NCBI RefSeq assembly: GCF_003432035.1
Contig: NZ_QOHO01000031.1
Location: forward strand, 55,022-119,021
DNA from: Lacrimispora amygdalina
GTDB lineage: Bacteria > Bacillota > Clostridia > Lachnospirales > Lachnospiraceae
DNA length: 64,000 bases
Reading direction: 5' to 3'
The position numbers and the translations under genes are program-made. Under the pieces are notes generated by a model. The model saw only the letters and a list, made by a program, of their open reading frames with translations, made no database searches and was not told the origin of the DNA. Shown here piece by piece: positions 8,752 through 17,459 of this stretch (its first letter is position 1; each line of letters starts with the position of its first letter).

Positions 8752-10194
8752 ATGAATAAAAAAATTATCATTTATGTTTTAGGCTGGATCTTAAACATGG
8801 AAGCTTTATTTATGCTTCCCCCCTGTGTTGTTGCTTTGATTTACAGCGAAGCAAGCGGCATCTGGTTTCTCGCCGTATCGCTGGTATGCGGAGGAATCGG
8901 TTTCTTATGTACCCGTAAAAAGCCCTCCAATATGGTCTTTTTTGCAAAGGAGGGATTTGTTTCAGTCGCATTAAGCTGGATCGTTCTCAGCTTTTTCGGA
9001 GCCCTTCCCTTTTATCTCAGCAGAGAAATTCCTTTGTTTGAGGATGCCATGTTTGAGGTTATATCCGGATTTACCACAACTGGTGCGAGCATCCTACCTG
9101 ATGTAGAAGTGCTCTCCAAATGTATGCTTTTTTGGCGAAGTTTCACTCACTGGATCGGAGGGATGGGGGTTCTTGTATTTATTCTGTCCATTCTGCCTCT
9201 CGCAGGCGGCTACAATATGTATATCATGAAAGCGGAAAGCCCGGGGCCGTCCGTCGGCAAGCTGGTTCCAAGAGTCCGGACGACTGCAAAGATTCTATAT
9301 GGTATTTACCTGTTTATGACAGCATTGGAAGTGGTTCTTCTTATGATTGGCGGCATGTCGTTATTTGATTCCCTGACCATCAGCTTCGGAACAGCCGGTA
9401 CCGGTGGATTTGGTATTAAAAATAACAGTATGGCATTCTATGACAGTTATTATTTACAGGGAATTGTTACAGTATTTATGATTCTCTTTGGAGTAAACTT
9501 TAATGTGTATTATCTCTTTTTAACCCGCCATCCCAAAGAGGCCTTTTATAGCGAAGAAGCCAGAGCCTATTTAGGAATCATCGGTATCTCCATATTGCTG
9601 ATTACAGTCAATATTTATCGGGGGTTCGGAAGTGTTTTTGCTGCATTTCATCATGCTGCATTTCAGGTGGCGTCGATTATTACAACTACAGGCTATTCCA
9701 CTGTGGATTTTGATTTATGGCCTGAATTTTCCAAGGGAATTCTGGTTGTGCTTATGTTTATCGGAGCCTGCGCCGGCAGTACAGGCGGAGGTATCAAAGT
9801 TTCAAGAGTTGTCATATTATTAAAAGCTGTTAAAAAAGAGCTTGATTCTCTCATTCATCCCAGAAGCGTAAAGGTGCTGAAGCTGGAGGGAAAGCCCATT
9901 GAGCATCAGGTGATGAGGTCGATTAACACGTTCCTGGGTGCCTACATAGTCATTTTTATCTGTTCTGTTTTAATTGTCAGTCTTGATAATTTTGATTTCA
10001 CAACAAATTTCACAGCCATTGCAGCGACCTTTAATAATATCGGTCCTGGTCTGGCAGGTGCAGGACCAGCCAAAAACTTCTCCCTGTTTTCCCCATTGTC
10101 CAAGTATATTATGATGTTTGATATGCTGGCCGGACGACTGGAGATATTTCCCATGCTTCTTTTATTTGCACCATCCACATGGAAAAAAAGTTAA
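8752..10194 (+). CDS. trkH: Trk potassium transporter membrane subunit TrkH
   Basis: A 480-aa integral membrane protein with the four-repeat (M1-P-M2) architecture of the SKT superfamily. Selectivity-filter-like segments are FTTTGASIL, GTAGTGGFGIK, ITTTGYSTVDF and NNIGPGLAGAGP. The family typically has 480-490 residues, so it is complete. It works with the TrkA encoded just upstream for K+ uptake. Confidence 0.93.
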   Translation: MNKKIIIYVLGWILNMEALFMLPPCVVALIYSEASGIWFLAVSLVCGGIGFLCTRKKPSNMVFFAKEGFVSVALSWIVLSFFGALPFYLSREIPLFEDAMFEVISGFTTTGASILPDVEVLSKCMLFWRSFTHWIGGMGVLVFILSILPLAGGYNMYIMKAESPGPSVGKLVPRVRTTAKILYGIYLFMTALEVVLLMIGGMSLFDSLTISFGTAGTGGFGIKNNSMAFYDSYYLQGIVTVFMILFGVNFNVYYLFLTRHPKEAFYSEEARAYLGIIGISILLITVNIYRGFGSVFAAFHHAAFQVASIITTTGYSTVDFDLWPEFSKGILVVLMFIGACAGSTGGGIKVSRVVILLKAVKKELDSLIHPRSVKVLKLEGKPIEHQVMRSINTFLGAYIVIFICSVLIVSLDNFDFTTNFTAIAATFNNIGPGLAGAGPAKNFSLFSPLSKYIMMFDMLAGRLEIFPMLLLFAPSTWKKS

Positions 10195-10202
10195 GTATAT
10201 AA

Positions 10203-10263
10203 AAAATCCCCCGGAATGTTTACTCTATTTTATAAACGAGAGATAACATTCCGGGGGATTTTT
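10203..10263. terminator. Bidirectional terminator between trkH and the convergent MFS gene
   Basis: AAAATCCCCCGGAATGTT (10203-10220) pairs with AACATTCCGGGGGATTTT (10245-10262). An A-run precedes and a T-run follows the stem, so it can terminate transcription from either side. Confidence 0.92.
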
Positions 10264-10286
10264 ATACTTCCTGCCGGAGCGGATAA

Positions 10287-11483
10287 TCAGACTGCTTTTT
10301 TCTGATGCCACACTTTGAAATTGACAGCTGAAAGAATAATAACAAATGCCACGTTAAATACCAGAATACTGATTGCTGCAACAATCCCCACACGGTCAGC
10401 CACACCGCCTACGATCTGAGGGGTGATAATTCCACCCATGGCAGATATCGCAGTGAGAAGAGACATTCCAAAGGTAGATCCCTGGATCAAAGGTCCTGCG
10501 TTCGCAATACAGGTAGGATAAATTCCCGACAGGAAAAAGCCGAGTCCCAGAAGAGAAGCTGTTACCAGAGGTAAGCTGTTTACTTTTATTAAAATAAAAA
10601 AGCAGACAGCACTTCCGATCGAATTGATCAGTAAAATCGTGCTTCTATGTATTTTCTTTGACATGGCAGCACAGATTAAACGGCCGCCCATTATAACCAG
10701 CCAGGTAAGAGAAACGAGGGTTGTAGCGAATTCAGCGCTCATAACACCTGTATTCTGAAGATAAGTGACAAACCAGCCGTTAATACAGTTTTCAACTCCA
10801 AGGTAAAAAAACAAAATAAAGGCAATGCAGTAAAATGCAAAGGAACGAAGAAATCCCTTATTTCCGGATGCAGTACTGTTTAAGCTGTTTTTCCGCTTTT
10901 CAATTGCTTTCTGAGCTTCATTGATTAAATCATAATTCATGGTTCCGTATGAGATTGCGGATATAATAGTAAGAACAACGATCATATAGAGCGTCACTCT
11001 CCAGCCAAATCCCAGTTTCATCATCATCGCTGTAAGCAGGGGAGCAAGAAATGCCCCGATTGCAAATGAGCAATGAAGAATATTCAGCTTTCCGGTTGCG
11101 GTATCACCATAAATATCATTGACTGCCGCATTATTTAAAATTGTAATGCATCCCCTTGTAAAGCCATACAGCAGTATAACTGCGTACATAACGGGGAGAG
11201 GAGGTAAAAGGCTTAATACCAGCAGAGACGATGGAACAAAAAGAGTGACCAGGATAATGGATCTCTTTTTTCCCATAAGCGGAACCATAACAGGGAAAAT
11301 GAAGCTGGAAGAAAGATTCCCGATGGCCATAACTGATAAAAGCCCTCCGGCTGCAAGAAAGCTGATTCCTGCCTCCTTTATAATGGATGGAAGTATGGCT
11401 CCTATCACTAAAACAGCCATACCGCTGACTGCATATCCGTAGCAGCAACGGATAAAAATTGAACTTCTTGGATCTGATTTCAT
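10287..11483 (-). CDS. Major facilitator superfamily transporter
   Basis: A 398-aa protein with about 12 hydrophobic segments and a basic central loop (EKRKNSLNSTASGNKGF), typical of MFS antiporters or symporters. The region after TM2 (PVMVPLMGKKRS) approximates the MFS loop 2-3 motif. The start is supported by AAAAGGGGG ahead of the ATG. It is transcribed alone and convergent to trkH. Substrate cannot be told from sequence; the architecture recalls sugar/FucP-like or oxalate-formate-like permeases. Confidence 0.82.
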   Translation of the reverse strand: MKSDPRSSIFIRCCYGYAVSGMAVLVIGAILPSIIKEAGISFLAAGGLLSVMAIGNLSSSFIFPVMVPLMGKKRSIILVTLFVPSSLLVLSLLPPLPVMYAVILLYGFTRGCITILNNAAVNDIYGDTATGKLNILHCSFAIGAFLAPLLTAMMMKLGFGWRVTLYMIVVLTIISAISYGTMNYDLINEAQKAIEKRKNSLNSTASGNKGFLRSFAFYCIAFILFFYLGVENCINGWFVTYLQNTGVMSAEFATTLVSLTWLVIMGGRLICAAMSKKIHRSTILLINSIGSAVCFFILIKVNSLPLVTASLLGLGFFLSGIYPTCIANAGPLIQGSTFGMSLLTAISAMGGIITPQIVGGVADRVGIVAAISILVFNVAFVIILSAVNFKVWHQKKAV

Positions 11484-11517
11484 TGGTATTACCCCCTTTT
11501 ATGATCAAACATTGACC

Positions 11518-11546
11518 ATTATACTAAGAGATATGGAAAAATACAA
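11518..11546 (-). promoter_or_regulatory. Promoter of the MFS gene
   Basis: On the minus strand TTGTAT (11546-11541), a 17-bp spacer and TATAAT (11523-11518) lie 35 bp upstream of the start codon. Confidence 0.75.
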
Positions 11547-11597
11547 GGATAAGTCATAAAAACGCTGTTTTTTCTGATTATTTTCCATAAAAAAATA

Positions 11598-11626
11598 TTG
11601 ACATAACAGTTAAGGAATGCTATATT
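11598..11626 (+). promoter_or_regulatory. Promoter of the rplU-prp-rpmA operon
   Basis: TTGACA (11598-11603), a 17-bp spacer and TATATT (11621-11626). Transcription should begin around 11633, directly at the L21 leader. Confidence 0.85.
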
Positions 11627-11631
11627 TATAC

Positions 11632-11700
11632 AGTATGCCGCACAATGAGGTTAGAAAGTTTCTGTTTTACAGAACACCACAGTTGGCGAGTAATGATAAT
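11632..11700 (+). ncRNA. Ribosomal protein L21 leader (cis-regulatory RNA)
   Basis: The ~70 nt between the transcription start and the rplU RBS contain a helix-forming pattern GTTTCTGTTTTACAGAAC and a conserved-looking GCCGCACAATGAGG opening. Position and content fit the Firmicutes L21 leader, through which L21 represses its own operon. Identification rests on location and partial recall of the consensus. An apparent N-terminal ORF extension of rplU through this region is rejected. Confidence 0.6.
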
Positions 11701-11712
11701 AGGAGGTGCCAT

Positions 11713-12021
11713 ATGTACGCGATTATTGCAACAGGTGGTAAGCAGTACAAAGTAGCGGAAGGCGATATCATTAAAGTTGAAAAGCTTGGTGTTGACGCTG
11801 GTGAAGCTGTCACATTTGACCAGGTACTTGTTGTAAACAATGGTGAATTAGCAGTAGGCTGCCCGACCGTAGCAGGTGCTACCGTAACAGGTACAGTTGT
11901 AAAGGAAGGCAAAGCTAAGAAAGTTATTGTTTACAAGTATAAGAGAAAATCTGGATACCATAAGAAGAATGGTCACAGACAGTCTTATACTCAGGTTAAG
12001 ATCGAAAAGATCAATGCTTAA
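11713..12021 (+). CDS. rplU: 50S ribosomal protein L21
   Basis: A 102-aa protein starting [18 protein letters not shown], the canonical L21 N-terminus, and containing the basic C-terminal segment [17 protein letters not shown] that contacts 23S rRNA. AGGAGGT at 11701-11707 fixes the start; the longer in-frame ORF from 11617 would translate the leader. First gene of the L21-Prp-L27 operon. Confidence 0.98.
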   Translation: MYAIIATGGKQYKVAEGDIIKVEKLGVDAGEAVTFDQVLVVNNGELAVGCPTVAGATVTGTVVKEGKAKKVIVYKYKRKSGYHKKNGHRQSYTQVKIEKINA

Positions 12022-12023
12022 TC

Positions 12024-12362
12024 ATGATAAGAGTAACCGTATTTGTTGATTCAGAACAACGTTATACAGGAATTGATATGTTAGGACATGCAGGTTTAGC
12101 TGATGATCATCAGGATGGACAGGAACTGGTCTGTTCAGCTGTTTCAGCTCTGACTTTTAATATGGCCAACAGTGTGGAGCAATTCACAGAGGATTCTTTT
12201 GAAGTGAATCAGGAAGAAAAGACAGGATCTTTTCAGTTTCGGTTTACCTCTGACATAAGTTCCGGGTCGCAGCTCCTTATGAATTCTCTGGTATTCGGAT
12301 TACAGGATATTGAGGAAGAATATGGAGAACCATATATTAAAATCCGATTTAAGGAGGTGTAA
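12024..12362 (+). CDS. prp: Ribosomal-processing cysteine protease Prp
   Basis: A 112-aa YsxB/Prp protein. The catalytic pair is visible: His in MLGHAG and Cys in ELVCSAVSAL. In Firmicutes Prp removes the N-terminal extension of L27; the downstream rpmA carries exactly such an extension. Always found between rplU and rpmA, as here; it is 2 bp from rplU. Confidence 0.93.
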   Translation: MIRVTVFVDSEQRYTGIDMLGHAGLADDHQDGQELVCSAVSALTFNMANSVEQFTEDSFEVNQEEKTGSFQFRFTSDISSGSQLLMNSLVFGLQDIEEEYGEPYIKIRFKEV

Positions 12363-12365
12363 GTG

Positions 12366-12656
12366 ATGTTAAAGATGAACCTTCAATTTTTCGCTCATAA
12401 AAAGGGTGTTGGTTCTACAAAGAACGGCAGAGATTCCGAGTCTAAGAGATTAGGTGCTAAAAGAGCTGATGGTCAGTTCGTATTAGCTGGTAATATTCTT
12501 TACAGACAGCGTGGAACTCACATTCATCCAGGCATCAACGTAGGCCGCGGCGGTGATGATACATTATTCGCTTTAGTGGATGGCGTTGTGAAATTTGAGA
12601 GAAAAGGCAGAGACAAAAAGCAGGTTTCTGTTTATCCAAAAGCAATTAACGAATAA
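12366..12656 (+). CDS. rpmA: 50S ribosomal protein L27 with cleavable N-terminus
   Basis: The ORF begins [18 protein letters not shown]. Prp cleavage between FF and AHKKG exposes the functional L27 N-terminus that reaches the peptidyl-transferase centre. ATG 12366 is chosen because it lies 8 nt after AAGGAGG; an adjacent GTG at 12363 is possible. 96 aa, normal length. Confidence 0.97.
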   Translation: MLKMNLQFFAHKKGVGSTKNGRDSESKRLGAKRADGQFVLAGNILYRQRGTHIHPGINVGRGGDDTLFALVDGVVKFERKGRDKKQVSVYPKAINE

Positions 12657-12662
12657 TTGGAC

Positions 12663-12696
12663 CGGCTTCATACCTTGACGTATGGAGCCGTTTTTT
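12663..12696 (+). terminator. Terminator after rpmA
   Basis: CGGCTTCATAC / GTATGGAGCCG (12663-12673, 12680-12690) followed by TTTTTT. A weaker second hairpin ending in a T-run follows at about 12703-12747, before obgE. Confidence 0.85.
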
Positions 12697-12772
12697 ACGA
12701 TACGCCCATTTGTCTGAATATCGGATAATGGGATTGCGTTTTTTTATCATAAGAAAGGAAACAGGTGAATGA

Positions 12773-14056
12773 ATGTTTGCCGATAGAGCAAAAATATATA
12801 TAAGATCCGGAAAGGGCGGCGACGGCCATGTCAGCTTCCGGAGAGAACTTTATGTTCCCTGCGGCGGTCCTGACGGCGGCGACGGCGGCAGAGGCGGTAA
12901 TATTATTTTTGAAGTGGATGAAGGGCTTAATACTTTAAGTGACTTCAGACACATTCATAAGTATACTGCACAGGATGGAGAACCGGGCGGTAAGCGCAGA
13001 TGCCATGGAAAAGATGGCAGCGACTTAATCATAAAAGTTCCGGAAGGTACTGTTTTAAAAGATTTTGAATCAGGAAAAGTCATTGCCGATATGTCCGGAG
13101 AAAATCGCCGTGAAGTTATTTTAAAAGGCGGCAGAGGCGGACAGGGCAACATGAATTTTGCAACCCCTACCATGCAGGCTCCAAAATACGCACAGCCGGG
13201 ACAACCAGCTCAGGAACTCTGGGTTCAGATGGAATTAAAAGTAATCGCCGATGTAGGCCTGGTTGGATTTCCCAATGTAGGAAAATCAACCCTTTTATCA
13301 AGAGTCAGCAATGCAAGACCTAAAATTGCCAATTACCACTTCACTACATTAAACCCGCACTTAGGCGTTGTTGATATAGATGGAGGAAAAGGATTTGTCA
13401 TGGCAGATATCCCCGGACTGATTGAGGGGGCTTCTGAAGGCATAGGGCTTGGACATGATTTTCTTCGCCATATTGAGCGGACAAGAGTGCTGGTTCATGT
13501 TGTTGATGCTGCATCAACGGAAGGCCGTGATCCGATCGCTGACATCAAAGCCATTAATAAAGAGCTGGAAGCCTATAATCCGGATCTGATAAAGCGTCCC
13601 CAGATTATAGCTGCTAACAAGATTGATGCCATTTATGAAGACGGTGAGAGTCCGATTGATAAACTGAAAGCTGAATTTGAACCCCAGGGTATCAAGGTTT
13701 ATCCGATCTCTGCTGTCAGCGGCCAGGGTATTAAGGAACTCCTGTATGCAGTGTATGATCTGCTTAAAACAGTTAATTTAAGTCCTTTGGTCTTTGAAAA
13801 GGAATTTGACTTAACGAGTCTGTCAGGCGTATTGCTGCCTTACTCAGTGGAAGTAACAGAAGACGGAGTCTATGTAGTAGAAGGACCTCGTATTGAAAAA
13901 ATGCTTGGTTATACCAATCTGGAATCAGAAAAGGGCTTCAGCTTCTTCCAGAAGTTCTTAAAAGACAACGGTATATTGGAAGAACTGGAAAATGCCGGCA
14001 TAGAAGAAGGCGATACGGTCCGCATGTATGGTCTTGAATTTGACTATTACAAGTAA
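12773..14056 (+). CDS. obgE: GTPase Obg (CgtA)
   Basis: A 427-aa ribosome-assembly and stress GTPase. The glycine-rich Obg fold covers ~1-157 (GKGGDGHVSFRRE, GGPDGGDGGRGG). The G domain has G1 GFPNVGKST, a switch-I TTLNP segment and G3 DIPGLIEGA, then NKID. A C-terminal OCT domain covers about 345-425. Involved in 50S maturation, matching its place after rpmA. Confidence 0.97.
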   Translation: MFADRAKIYIRSGKGGDGHVSFRRELYVPCGGPDGGDGGRGGNIIFEVDEGLNTLSDFRHIHKYTAQDGEPGGKRRCHGKDGSDLIIKVPEGTVLKDFESGKVIADMSGENRREVILKGGRGGQGNMNFATPTMQAPKYAQPGQPAQELWVQMELKVIADVGLVGFPNVGKSTLLSRVSNARPKIANYHFTTLNPHLGVVDIDGGKGFVMADIPGLIEGASEGIGLGHDFLRHIERTRVLVHVVDAASTEGRDPIADIKAINKELEAYNPDLIKRPQIIAANKIDAIYEDGESPIDKLKAEFEPQGIKVYPISAVSGQGIKELLYAVYDLLKTVNLSPLVFEKEFDLTSLSGVLLPYSVEVTEDGVYVVEGPRIEKMLGYTNLESEKGFSFFQKFLKDNGILEELENAGIEEGDTVRMYGLEFDYYK

Positions 14057-14069
14057 CAAGGAGAATAAT

Positions 14070-14366
14070 ATGACAAGTAAGCAGAGATCCTATTTAAAGG
14101 GACTGGCGATGAATATAGATCCGATCTTTCAGATCGGCAAATCCAGCTTAACTCCTGAGATCACAAATGCGATCGCAGAAGCATTAGAAGCAAGAGAATT
14201 AATCAAAATAACCATTTTAAAAAATTGTGCAGATGATGGAACCAGCGTCGCTTCAATACTGTCTGAACGGACCCATTCTGAAGTAGTTCAGGTAATTGGA
14301 AGAAAAATTGTCCTTTATAAGCAGGCAAAAGACGAAACAAAAAGAAAAATTGTTCTTCCTAAATAA
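14070..14366 (+). CDS. yhbY: YhbY-family CRM-domain RNA-binding protein
   Basis: A 98-aa CRM-domain protein (MTSKQRSYLKGLA..., QIGKSSLTPEI, a GxxG-like loop and ELIKITILKN). It binds pre-50S particles. Start chosen at 14070 after AAGGAG, not the in-frame codon at 14028 inside obgE. Confidence 0.92.
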   Translation: MTSKQRSYLKGLAMNIDPIFQIGKSSLTPEITNAIAEALEARELIKITILKNCADDGTSVASILSERTHSEVVQVIGRKIVLYKQAKDETKRKIVLPK

Positions 14367-14401
14367 AGAAGCCTGATTGTTGGGCCAGGGAGTCGATAAT
14401 T

Positions 14402-15022
14402 ATGGGTAATATAGGGATTATGGGCGGAACATTCGATCCGATCCACAATGGTCATCTGATGCTGGGAGAGCAGGCATATCAGGAATATCAGCTGGATGAG
14501 GTATGGTTTATGCCCTCCGGACATCCGCCTCACAAAAATGACCGGCATATAACAAATCCTGAAATCCGCCTTGCGATGACGAAACTTGCCATTCAAGGAA
14601 AATCAGGACTGGTCTGTTCTGATTTTGAAGTGAGAAGAAACGGAAGTACCTATACCGCTCAGACCTTAAGACTGCTGCGTAAAGCATATCCACAGCATCA
14701 ATTCTTTTTTATCATAGGAGCTGATTCGCTTTATGAAATTGAGAACTGGTATGAACCGGATCAGGTTCTGTCTCAGGCTGTATTTTTAGCTGCGAGGCGG
14801 GAATATGAAGATGCGCATCCTTCTATGGAGCAGCAGATTGCCTACCTCTATAACAAATACAACGCAGATATTCGTATTCTTCATTGTGAAGAGATGGATA
14901 TTTCTTCCGCCATGCTGCGGGAACGAATTGCAAAAGGTCTTTCTGTTTCGGAATATGTACCCCAGGAGGTACTGTTATATATTAACGATCAAGGCTTATA
15001 TCAGGAGAAGGATAAAGCATGA
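14402..15022 (+). CDS. nadD: Nicotinate-nucleotide adenylyltransferase
   Basis: A 206-aa NaMN adenylyltransferase. The nucleotide-binding signature GGTFDPIHNGHL is at residues 8-19 and the C-terminal SSAMLRERIAKG holds the family ISST-type phosphate motif. It converts NaMN and ATP to NaAD in NAD synthesis. The stop overlaps the yqeK start (ATGA). Confidence 0.95.
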   Translation: MGNIGIMGGTFDPIHNGHLMLGEQAYQEYQLDEVWFMPSGHPPHKNDRHITNPEIRLAMTKLAIQGKSGLVCSDFEVRRNGSTYTAQTLRLLRKAYPQHQFFFIIGADSLYEIENWYEPDQVLSQAVFLAARREYEDAHPSMEQQIAYLYNKYNADIRILHCEEMDISSAMLRERIAKGLSVSEYVPQEVLLYINDQGLYQEKDKA

Positions 15023-15615
15023 TAGATGTTATAATGGAATTGAGAAATGATTTAAAGGAAAAACTGAATCCTTTAAGATATGAACACACCTTAAGTGTTT
15101 CTTTTATCTGTACCGCATTGGCTATGCGTTACGGTTGTAATTTAGATCAGGCAGAGCTTGCGGGTCTGCTGCACGATTGTGCAAAGCATTACGGAAACGA
15201 AGACATTATAAAAAAGTGCCGGAAACAGAATATTCTACTAACTGATGATGAACTTAAGGCCCCAGTCGTGCTGCATGCCAAATATGGGGCATGGCTGGCG
15301 GAGCATAAATATAATGTTACTGACCAGAAGGTTTTAAATGCCGTACGGTGGCATACAACAGGTAGACCAGAGATGTCCCTGCTTGAAAAAATCGTATTTA
15401 CGGCAGATTATATTGAACCAAGACGGGAGAGAGCGCCGGATCTGCTTCATATTCGTTCTCTTGCATTTACAGATTTGGATGAATGTGTTTATCAGATTCT
15501 TAAGAATACTCTTGAATATCTGGAAAGCAAAGGAAGTTTTGTGGATTCTGTTTCTAACCAGGCATATGCTTATTATAAACAGGTTCACAACGAAAAGAAG
15601 GGAGAAACAAAATGA
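15019..15615 (+). CDS. yqeK: HD-domain phosphohydrolase YqeK
   Basis: A 198-aa HD protein: His from YEHTLSVSF, HD in LAGLLHDCAKHY and later WHTTGRPEMS and DYIEP. The YqeK family hydrolyses symmetrical diadenosine tetraphosphate (Ap4A). ATGA overlaps on both sides show coupling with nadD and rsfS. Confidence 0.92.
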   Translation: MIDVIMELRNDLKEKLNPLRYEHTLSVSFICTALAMRYGCNLDQAELAGLLHDCAKHYGNEDIIKKCRKQNILLTDDELKAPVVLHAKYGAWLAEHKYNVTDQKVLNAVRWHTTGRPEMSLLEKIVFTADYIEPRRERAPDLLHIRSLAFTDLDECVYQILKNTLEYLESKGSFVDSVSNQAYAYYKQVHNEKKGETK

Positions 15616-15971
15616 ATCAATCCATGGATATGGTAAAAACTGCTTATGCAGCTTTATCTGATAAAAAAGGCGAGGATGTCAGCATCATAGATATTCGAAA
15701 CGTCTCAGTTCTTGCAGATTATTTTATTATTGCCAGCGGTACGAATTCCAATCAGGTACAGGCAATGGTAGACAACGTTGAAGAGGAACTGGGTAAAAAG
15801 GGTTATATATGCAAGCAGGTGGAAGGCTACCAGACAGCCAATTGGATTCTTATGGATTATGGCGATATTATCGTGCACGTATTTGACAAAGAAAACCGTC
15901 TTTTCTATGATCTGGAAAGAATCTGGAGAGATGGAAAGATAATCGCCGTAGAAGATTTAGATGCAAAATAA
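15612..15971 (+). CDS. rsfS: Ribosome silencing factor RsfS
   Basis: A 119-aa Iojap/RsfS protein with DYFIIASGTNSNQVQAMVDN and the C-terminal GDIIVHVFDKENRLFYDLERIW. It binds L14 to block subunit joining during starvation. Last gene of the obgE-rsfS run, followed by a terminator. Confidence 0.95.
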   Translation: MNQSMDMVKTAYAALSDKKGEDVSIIDIRNVSVLADYFIIASGTNSNQVQAMVDNVEEELGKKGYICKQVEGYQTANWILMDYGDIIVHVFDKENRLFYDLERIWRDGKIIAVEDLDAK

Positions 15972-15998
15972 ATTTAAGATATAATGAGATTGCAGATG

Positions 15999-16036
15999 AA
16001 CGGCTTAACAATTATTTTTATTGTGAGCCGTTTTTT
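15999..16036 (+). terminator. Terminator after rsfS
   Basis: AACGGCTTAACAAT (15999-16012) pairs with ATTGTGAGCCGTT (20-34 of the next line), ending in TTTTTT. Confidence 0.88.
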
Positions 16037-16044
16037 ATTTTTAT

Positions 16045-16087
16045 AAGCTTGAAGTTGACATAAATTAATTATGTCAACTTCAAGCTT
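16045..16087. repeat. 19-bp perfect inverted repeat between rsfS and lexA
   Basis: AAGCTTGAAGTTGACATAA (16045-16063) and its exact complement (16069-16087) flank a 5-nt loop, followed by TGTTTTTA. It lies 6 bp from the lexA stop. It may be a second terminator; it is unusually long and perfect for this genome. Confidence 0.8.
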
Positions 16088-16092
16088 TGTTT

Positions 16093-16713
16093 TTAATGAA
16101 TCCCCAAACGGAACAAACCAATCACTTTTCCAAGAATCTCAACATGATCTACAATAATAGGATCCATAGAATCATTCTCAGGCTGAAGACGATAATGGCC
16201 GTTTTCTTTAAAAAACCTCTTTACCGTAGCGGAGTCATCTACAAGAGCTACAACAATCTCTCCATTCTGAGCAGTAGGACAGTGTTCCACAATAATCTGA
16301 TCCCCTTCCAAAATACCTGCATTAATCATGGAATTGCCCCTGACCTTCAACATGAACGTCTCTGCGTTTGGCAGAAGATCGGAGGGTATTGGATAATAAT
16401 TTTCAATATTCTCTTCCGCATATAAAGGCTGCCCGGCAGCAACGGTTCCCAGTATGGGAACGTTCACGACTTCCCTGCGGGTAAGGTTAAAGCAGTCATC
16501 AATAATCTCAATCGTGCGGGGCTTAGTCGGATCTCTTCTTATATATCCTTTTTCCTCAAGAGTCTCCAAATGAGAGTGTACCGAAGATGTGGATTTAAGA
16601 TTAACCGCTTCACAGATCTCTCTGACTGCAGGGGGATATCCCTTCTTTAAAATAGTCTCTTTTATATATTCTAAAATTTCCTGCTGTTTGGGTGTAATTT
16701 TCTCTTGCGCCAT
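16093..16713 (-). CDS. lexA: SOS repressor LexA
   Basis: A 206-aa protein. The N-terminal winged HTH (1-65) recognises the SOS box; the S24 autoprotease has cleavage site Ala93-Gly94 (TVAAGQPL), nucleophile Ser128 (RGNSMI) and Lys165 (SATVKRFF). Its promoter contains a LexA box, so it is autoregulated. Divergent from a yneA-like gene, as in Bacillus. Confidence 0.97.
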   Translation of the reverse strand: MAQEKITPKQQEILEYIKETILKKGYPPAVREICEAVNLKSTSSVHSHLETLEEKGYIRRDPTKPRTIEIIDDCFNLTRREVVNVPILGTVAAGQPLYAEENIENYYPIPSDLLPNAETFMLKVRGNSMINAGILEGDQIIVEHCPTAQNGEIVVALVDDSATVKRFFKENGHYRLQPENDSMDPIIVDHVEILGKVIGLFRLGIH

Positions 16714-16746
16714 AACACAGCCTCCTCATTCCTATTCATTAAAACT

Positions 16747-16775
16747 ATAGTAACATATGTTCGGGGAAAATGCAA
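16747..16775 (-). promoter_or_regulatory. lexA promoter with internal LexA box
   Basis: Minus strand TTGCAT (16775-16770), 17-bp spacer, TACTAT (16752-16747). The spacer contains GAACATATGTTA, an almost perfect Gram-positive LexA box, placed to block RNA polymerase. Confidence 0.82.
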
Positions 16776-16803
16776 ACCTTTGTTCGAAAAAATGCAAAAC
16801 AGA

Positions 16804-16859
16804 TTGACAAACATATGTTCTTAGTGTTATGATAATTTCAGTGAAAGGAACGTATGTTC
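16804..16859 (+). promoter_or_regulatory. SOS promoter of the yneA-like gene with two LexA boxes
   Basis: TTGACA (16804-16809) and TATGAT (16828-16833) flank AACATATGTTC (16810-16820). A second box GAACGTATGTTC (16848-16859) lies just downstream. Two boxes predict tight repression. Confidence 0.85.
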
Positions 16860-16884
16860 TTATATTTGAGGAGGTATGCATATT

Positions 16885-17187
16885 ATGAAACAGTTAATCA
16901 TGTTAACCCTGGCAGTCCTGCTTGGAGCTCATTTTTGCGGACATTCCCTGATGAATGCATTGGCCGGTGAGGTAGGAACACCACTAATAGAGAAGTATTA
17001 TACCAGTATAGAGATCAGGAACGGAGACAGCCTTTGGAGTATTGCTGATCAGTATGTTGAGAACAGCGGTATGTCTACCGCTCAGTATGTACAGGAACTA
17101 AAGAATATGAACAGATTAAGGGAAGATACCATTCATTCCGGTCAGTATCTGACTGTAGCCTATTTCGTTCAGAGCCAGGATAAGTAA
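16885..17187 (+). CDS. YneA-like LysM protein, SOS cell-division inhibitor candidate
   Basis: A 100-aa protein with an N-terminal hydrophobic signal/anchor (about 4-28) and a LysM module (about 41-93: IEIRNGDSLWSIADQYV...IHSGQYLTVAYF). This domain order, the position opposite lexA and the LexA boxes match Bacillus YneA, which delays septation during SOS. ATG 16885 is preferred to 16876 because the RBS GAGGAGG abuts 16876. Sequence identity to YneA itself is low. Confidence 0.82.
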   Translation: MKQLIMLTLAVLLGAHFCGHSLMNALAGEVGTPLIEKYYTSIEIRNGDSLWSIADQYVENSGMSTAQYVQELKNMNRLREDTIHSGQYLTVAYFVQSQDK

Positions 17188-17277
17188 CCTGTCTAAGAAT
17201 TATTCAGAACGTCTGTCCTGTATAACGGGATATCCAATAGAGTCAGTACACGACTATTTAATGCCAAATAATTTATG

Positions 17278-17306
17278 TTGTATATTTAAAAAGCAGGTGG
17301 TATACT
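17278..17306 (+). promoter_or_regulatory. Promoter of the folate operon
   Basis: TTGTAT (17278-17283), 17-bp spacer, TATACT (17301-17306) with TGG directly before it (extended -10). It lies ~30 nt upstream of the THF riboswitch. Confidence 0.78.
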
Positions 17307-17334
17307 TATTTGCAAGTTTAGATACGGTATCACC

Positions 17335-17442
17335 GTGTCTTTTACAGAGTAGGAATTTATGCGTAAAGTGTTTCCTGAACGGGGAGTTGTCAGGAGAACG
17401 AAAGGGTAAGCCCTGCGGTATAAATTTTGCATCCCGCTGTTA
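17335..17442 (+). promoter_or_regulatory. Tetrahydrofolate (THF) riboswitch
   Basis: The leader has the THF-riboswitch landmarks in order: AGAGTAG, GCGTAAAGTG, GAACGGGGAGTTGTC, GGAGAACGAAAGG, GCGGTAT and TGCATCCCGC. P1 can form from ACAG (17344-17347) with CTGT (17437-17440) and P2 from AATTTAT with ATAAATT. It precedes folE, the first dedicated folate gene. Known aptamers of this class bind reduced folates and shut off folate biosynthesis or transport genes. Confidence 0.9.
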
Positions 17443-17459
17443 TTAAAGTTTATATGTTT

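Noticed and set aside
11617..11712. 32-residue N-terminal extension of L21
   Set aside because: It would translate the L21 leader RNA; the RBS and canonical N-terminus are at 11713.
16087..16425. 112-aa plus-strand ORF opposite lexA
   Set aside because: Shadow of lexA, whose catalytic residues are all in the minus-strand frame.
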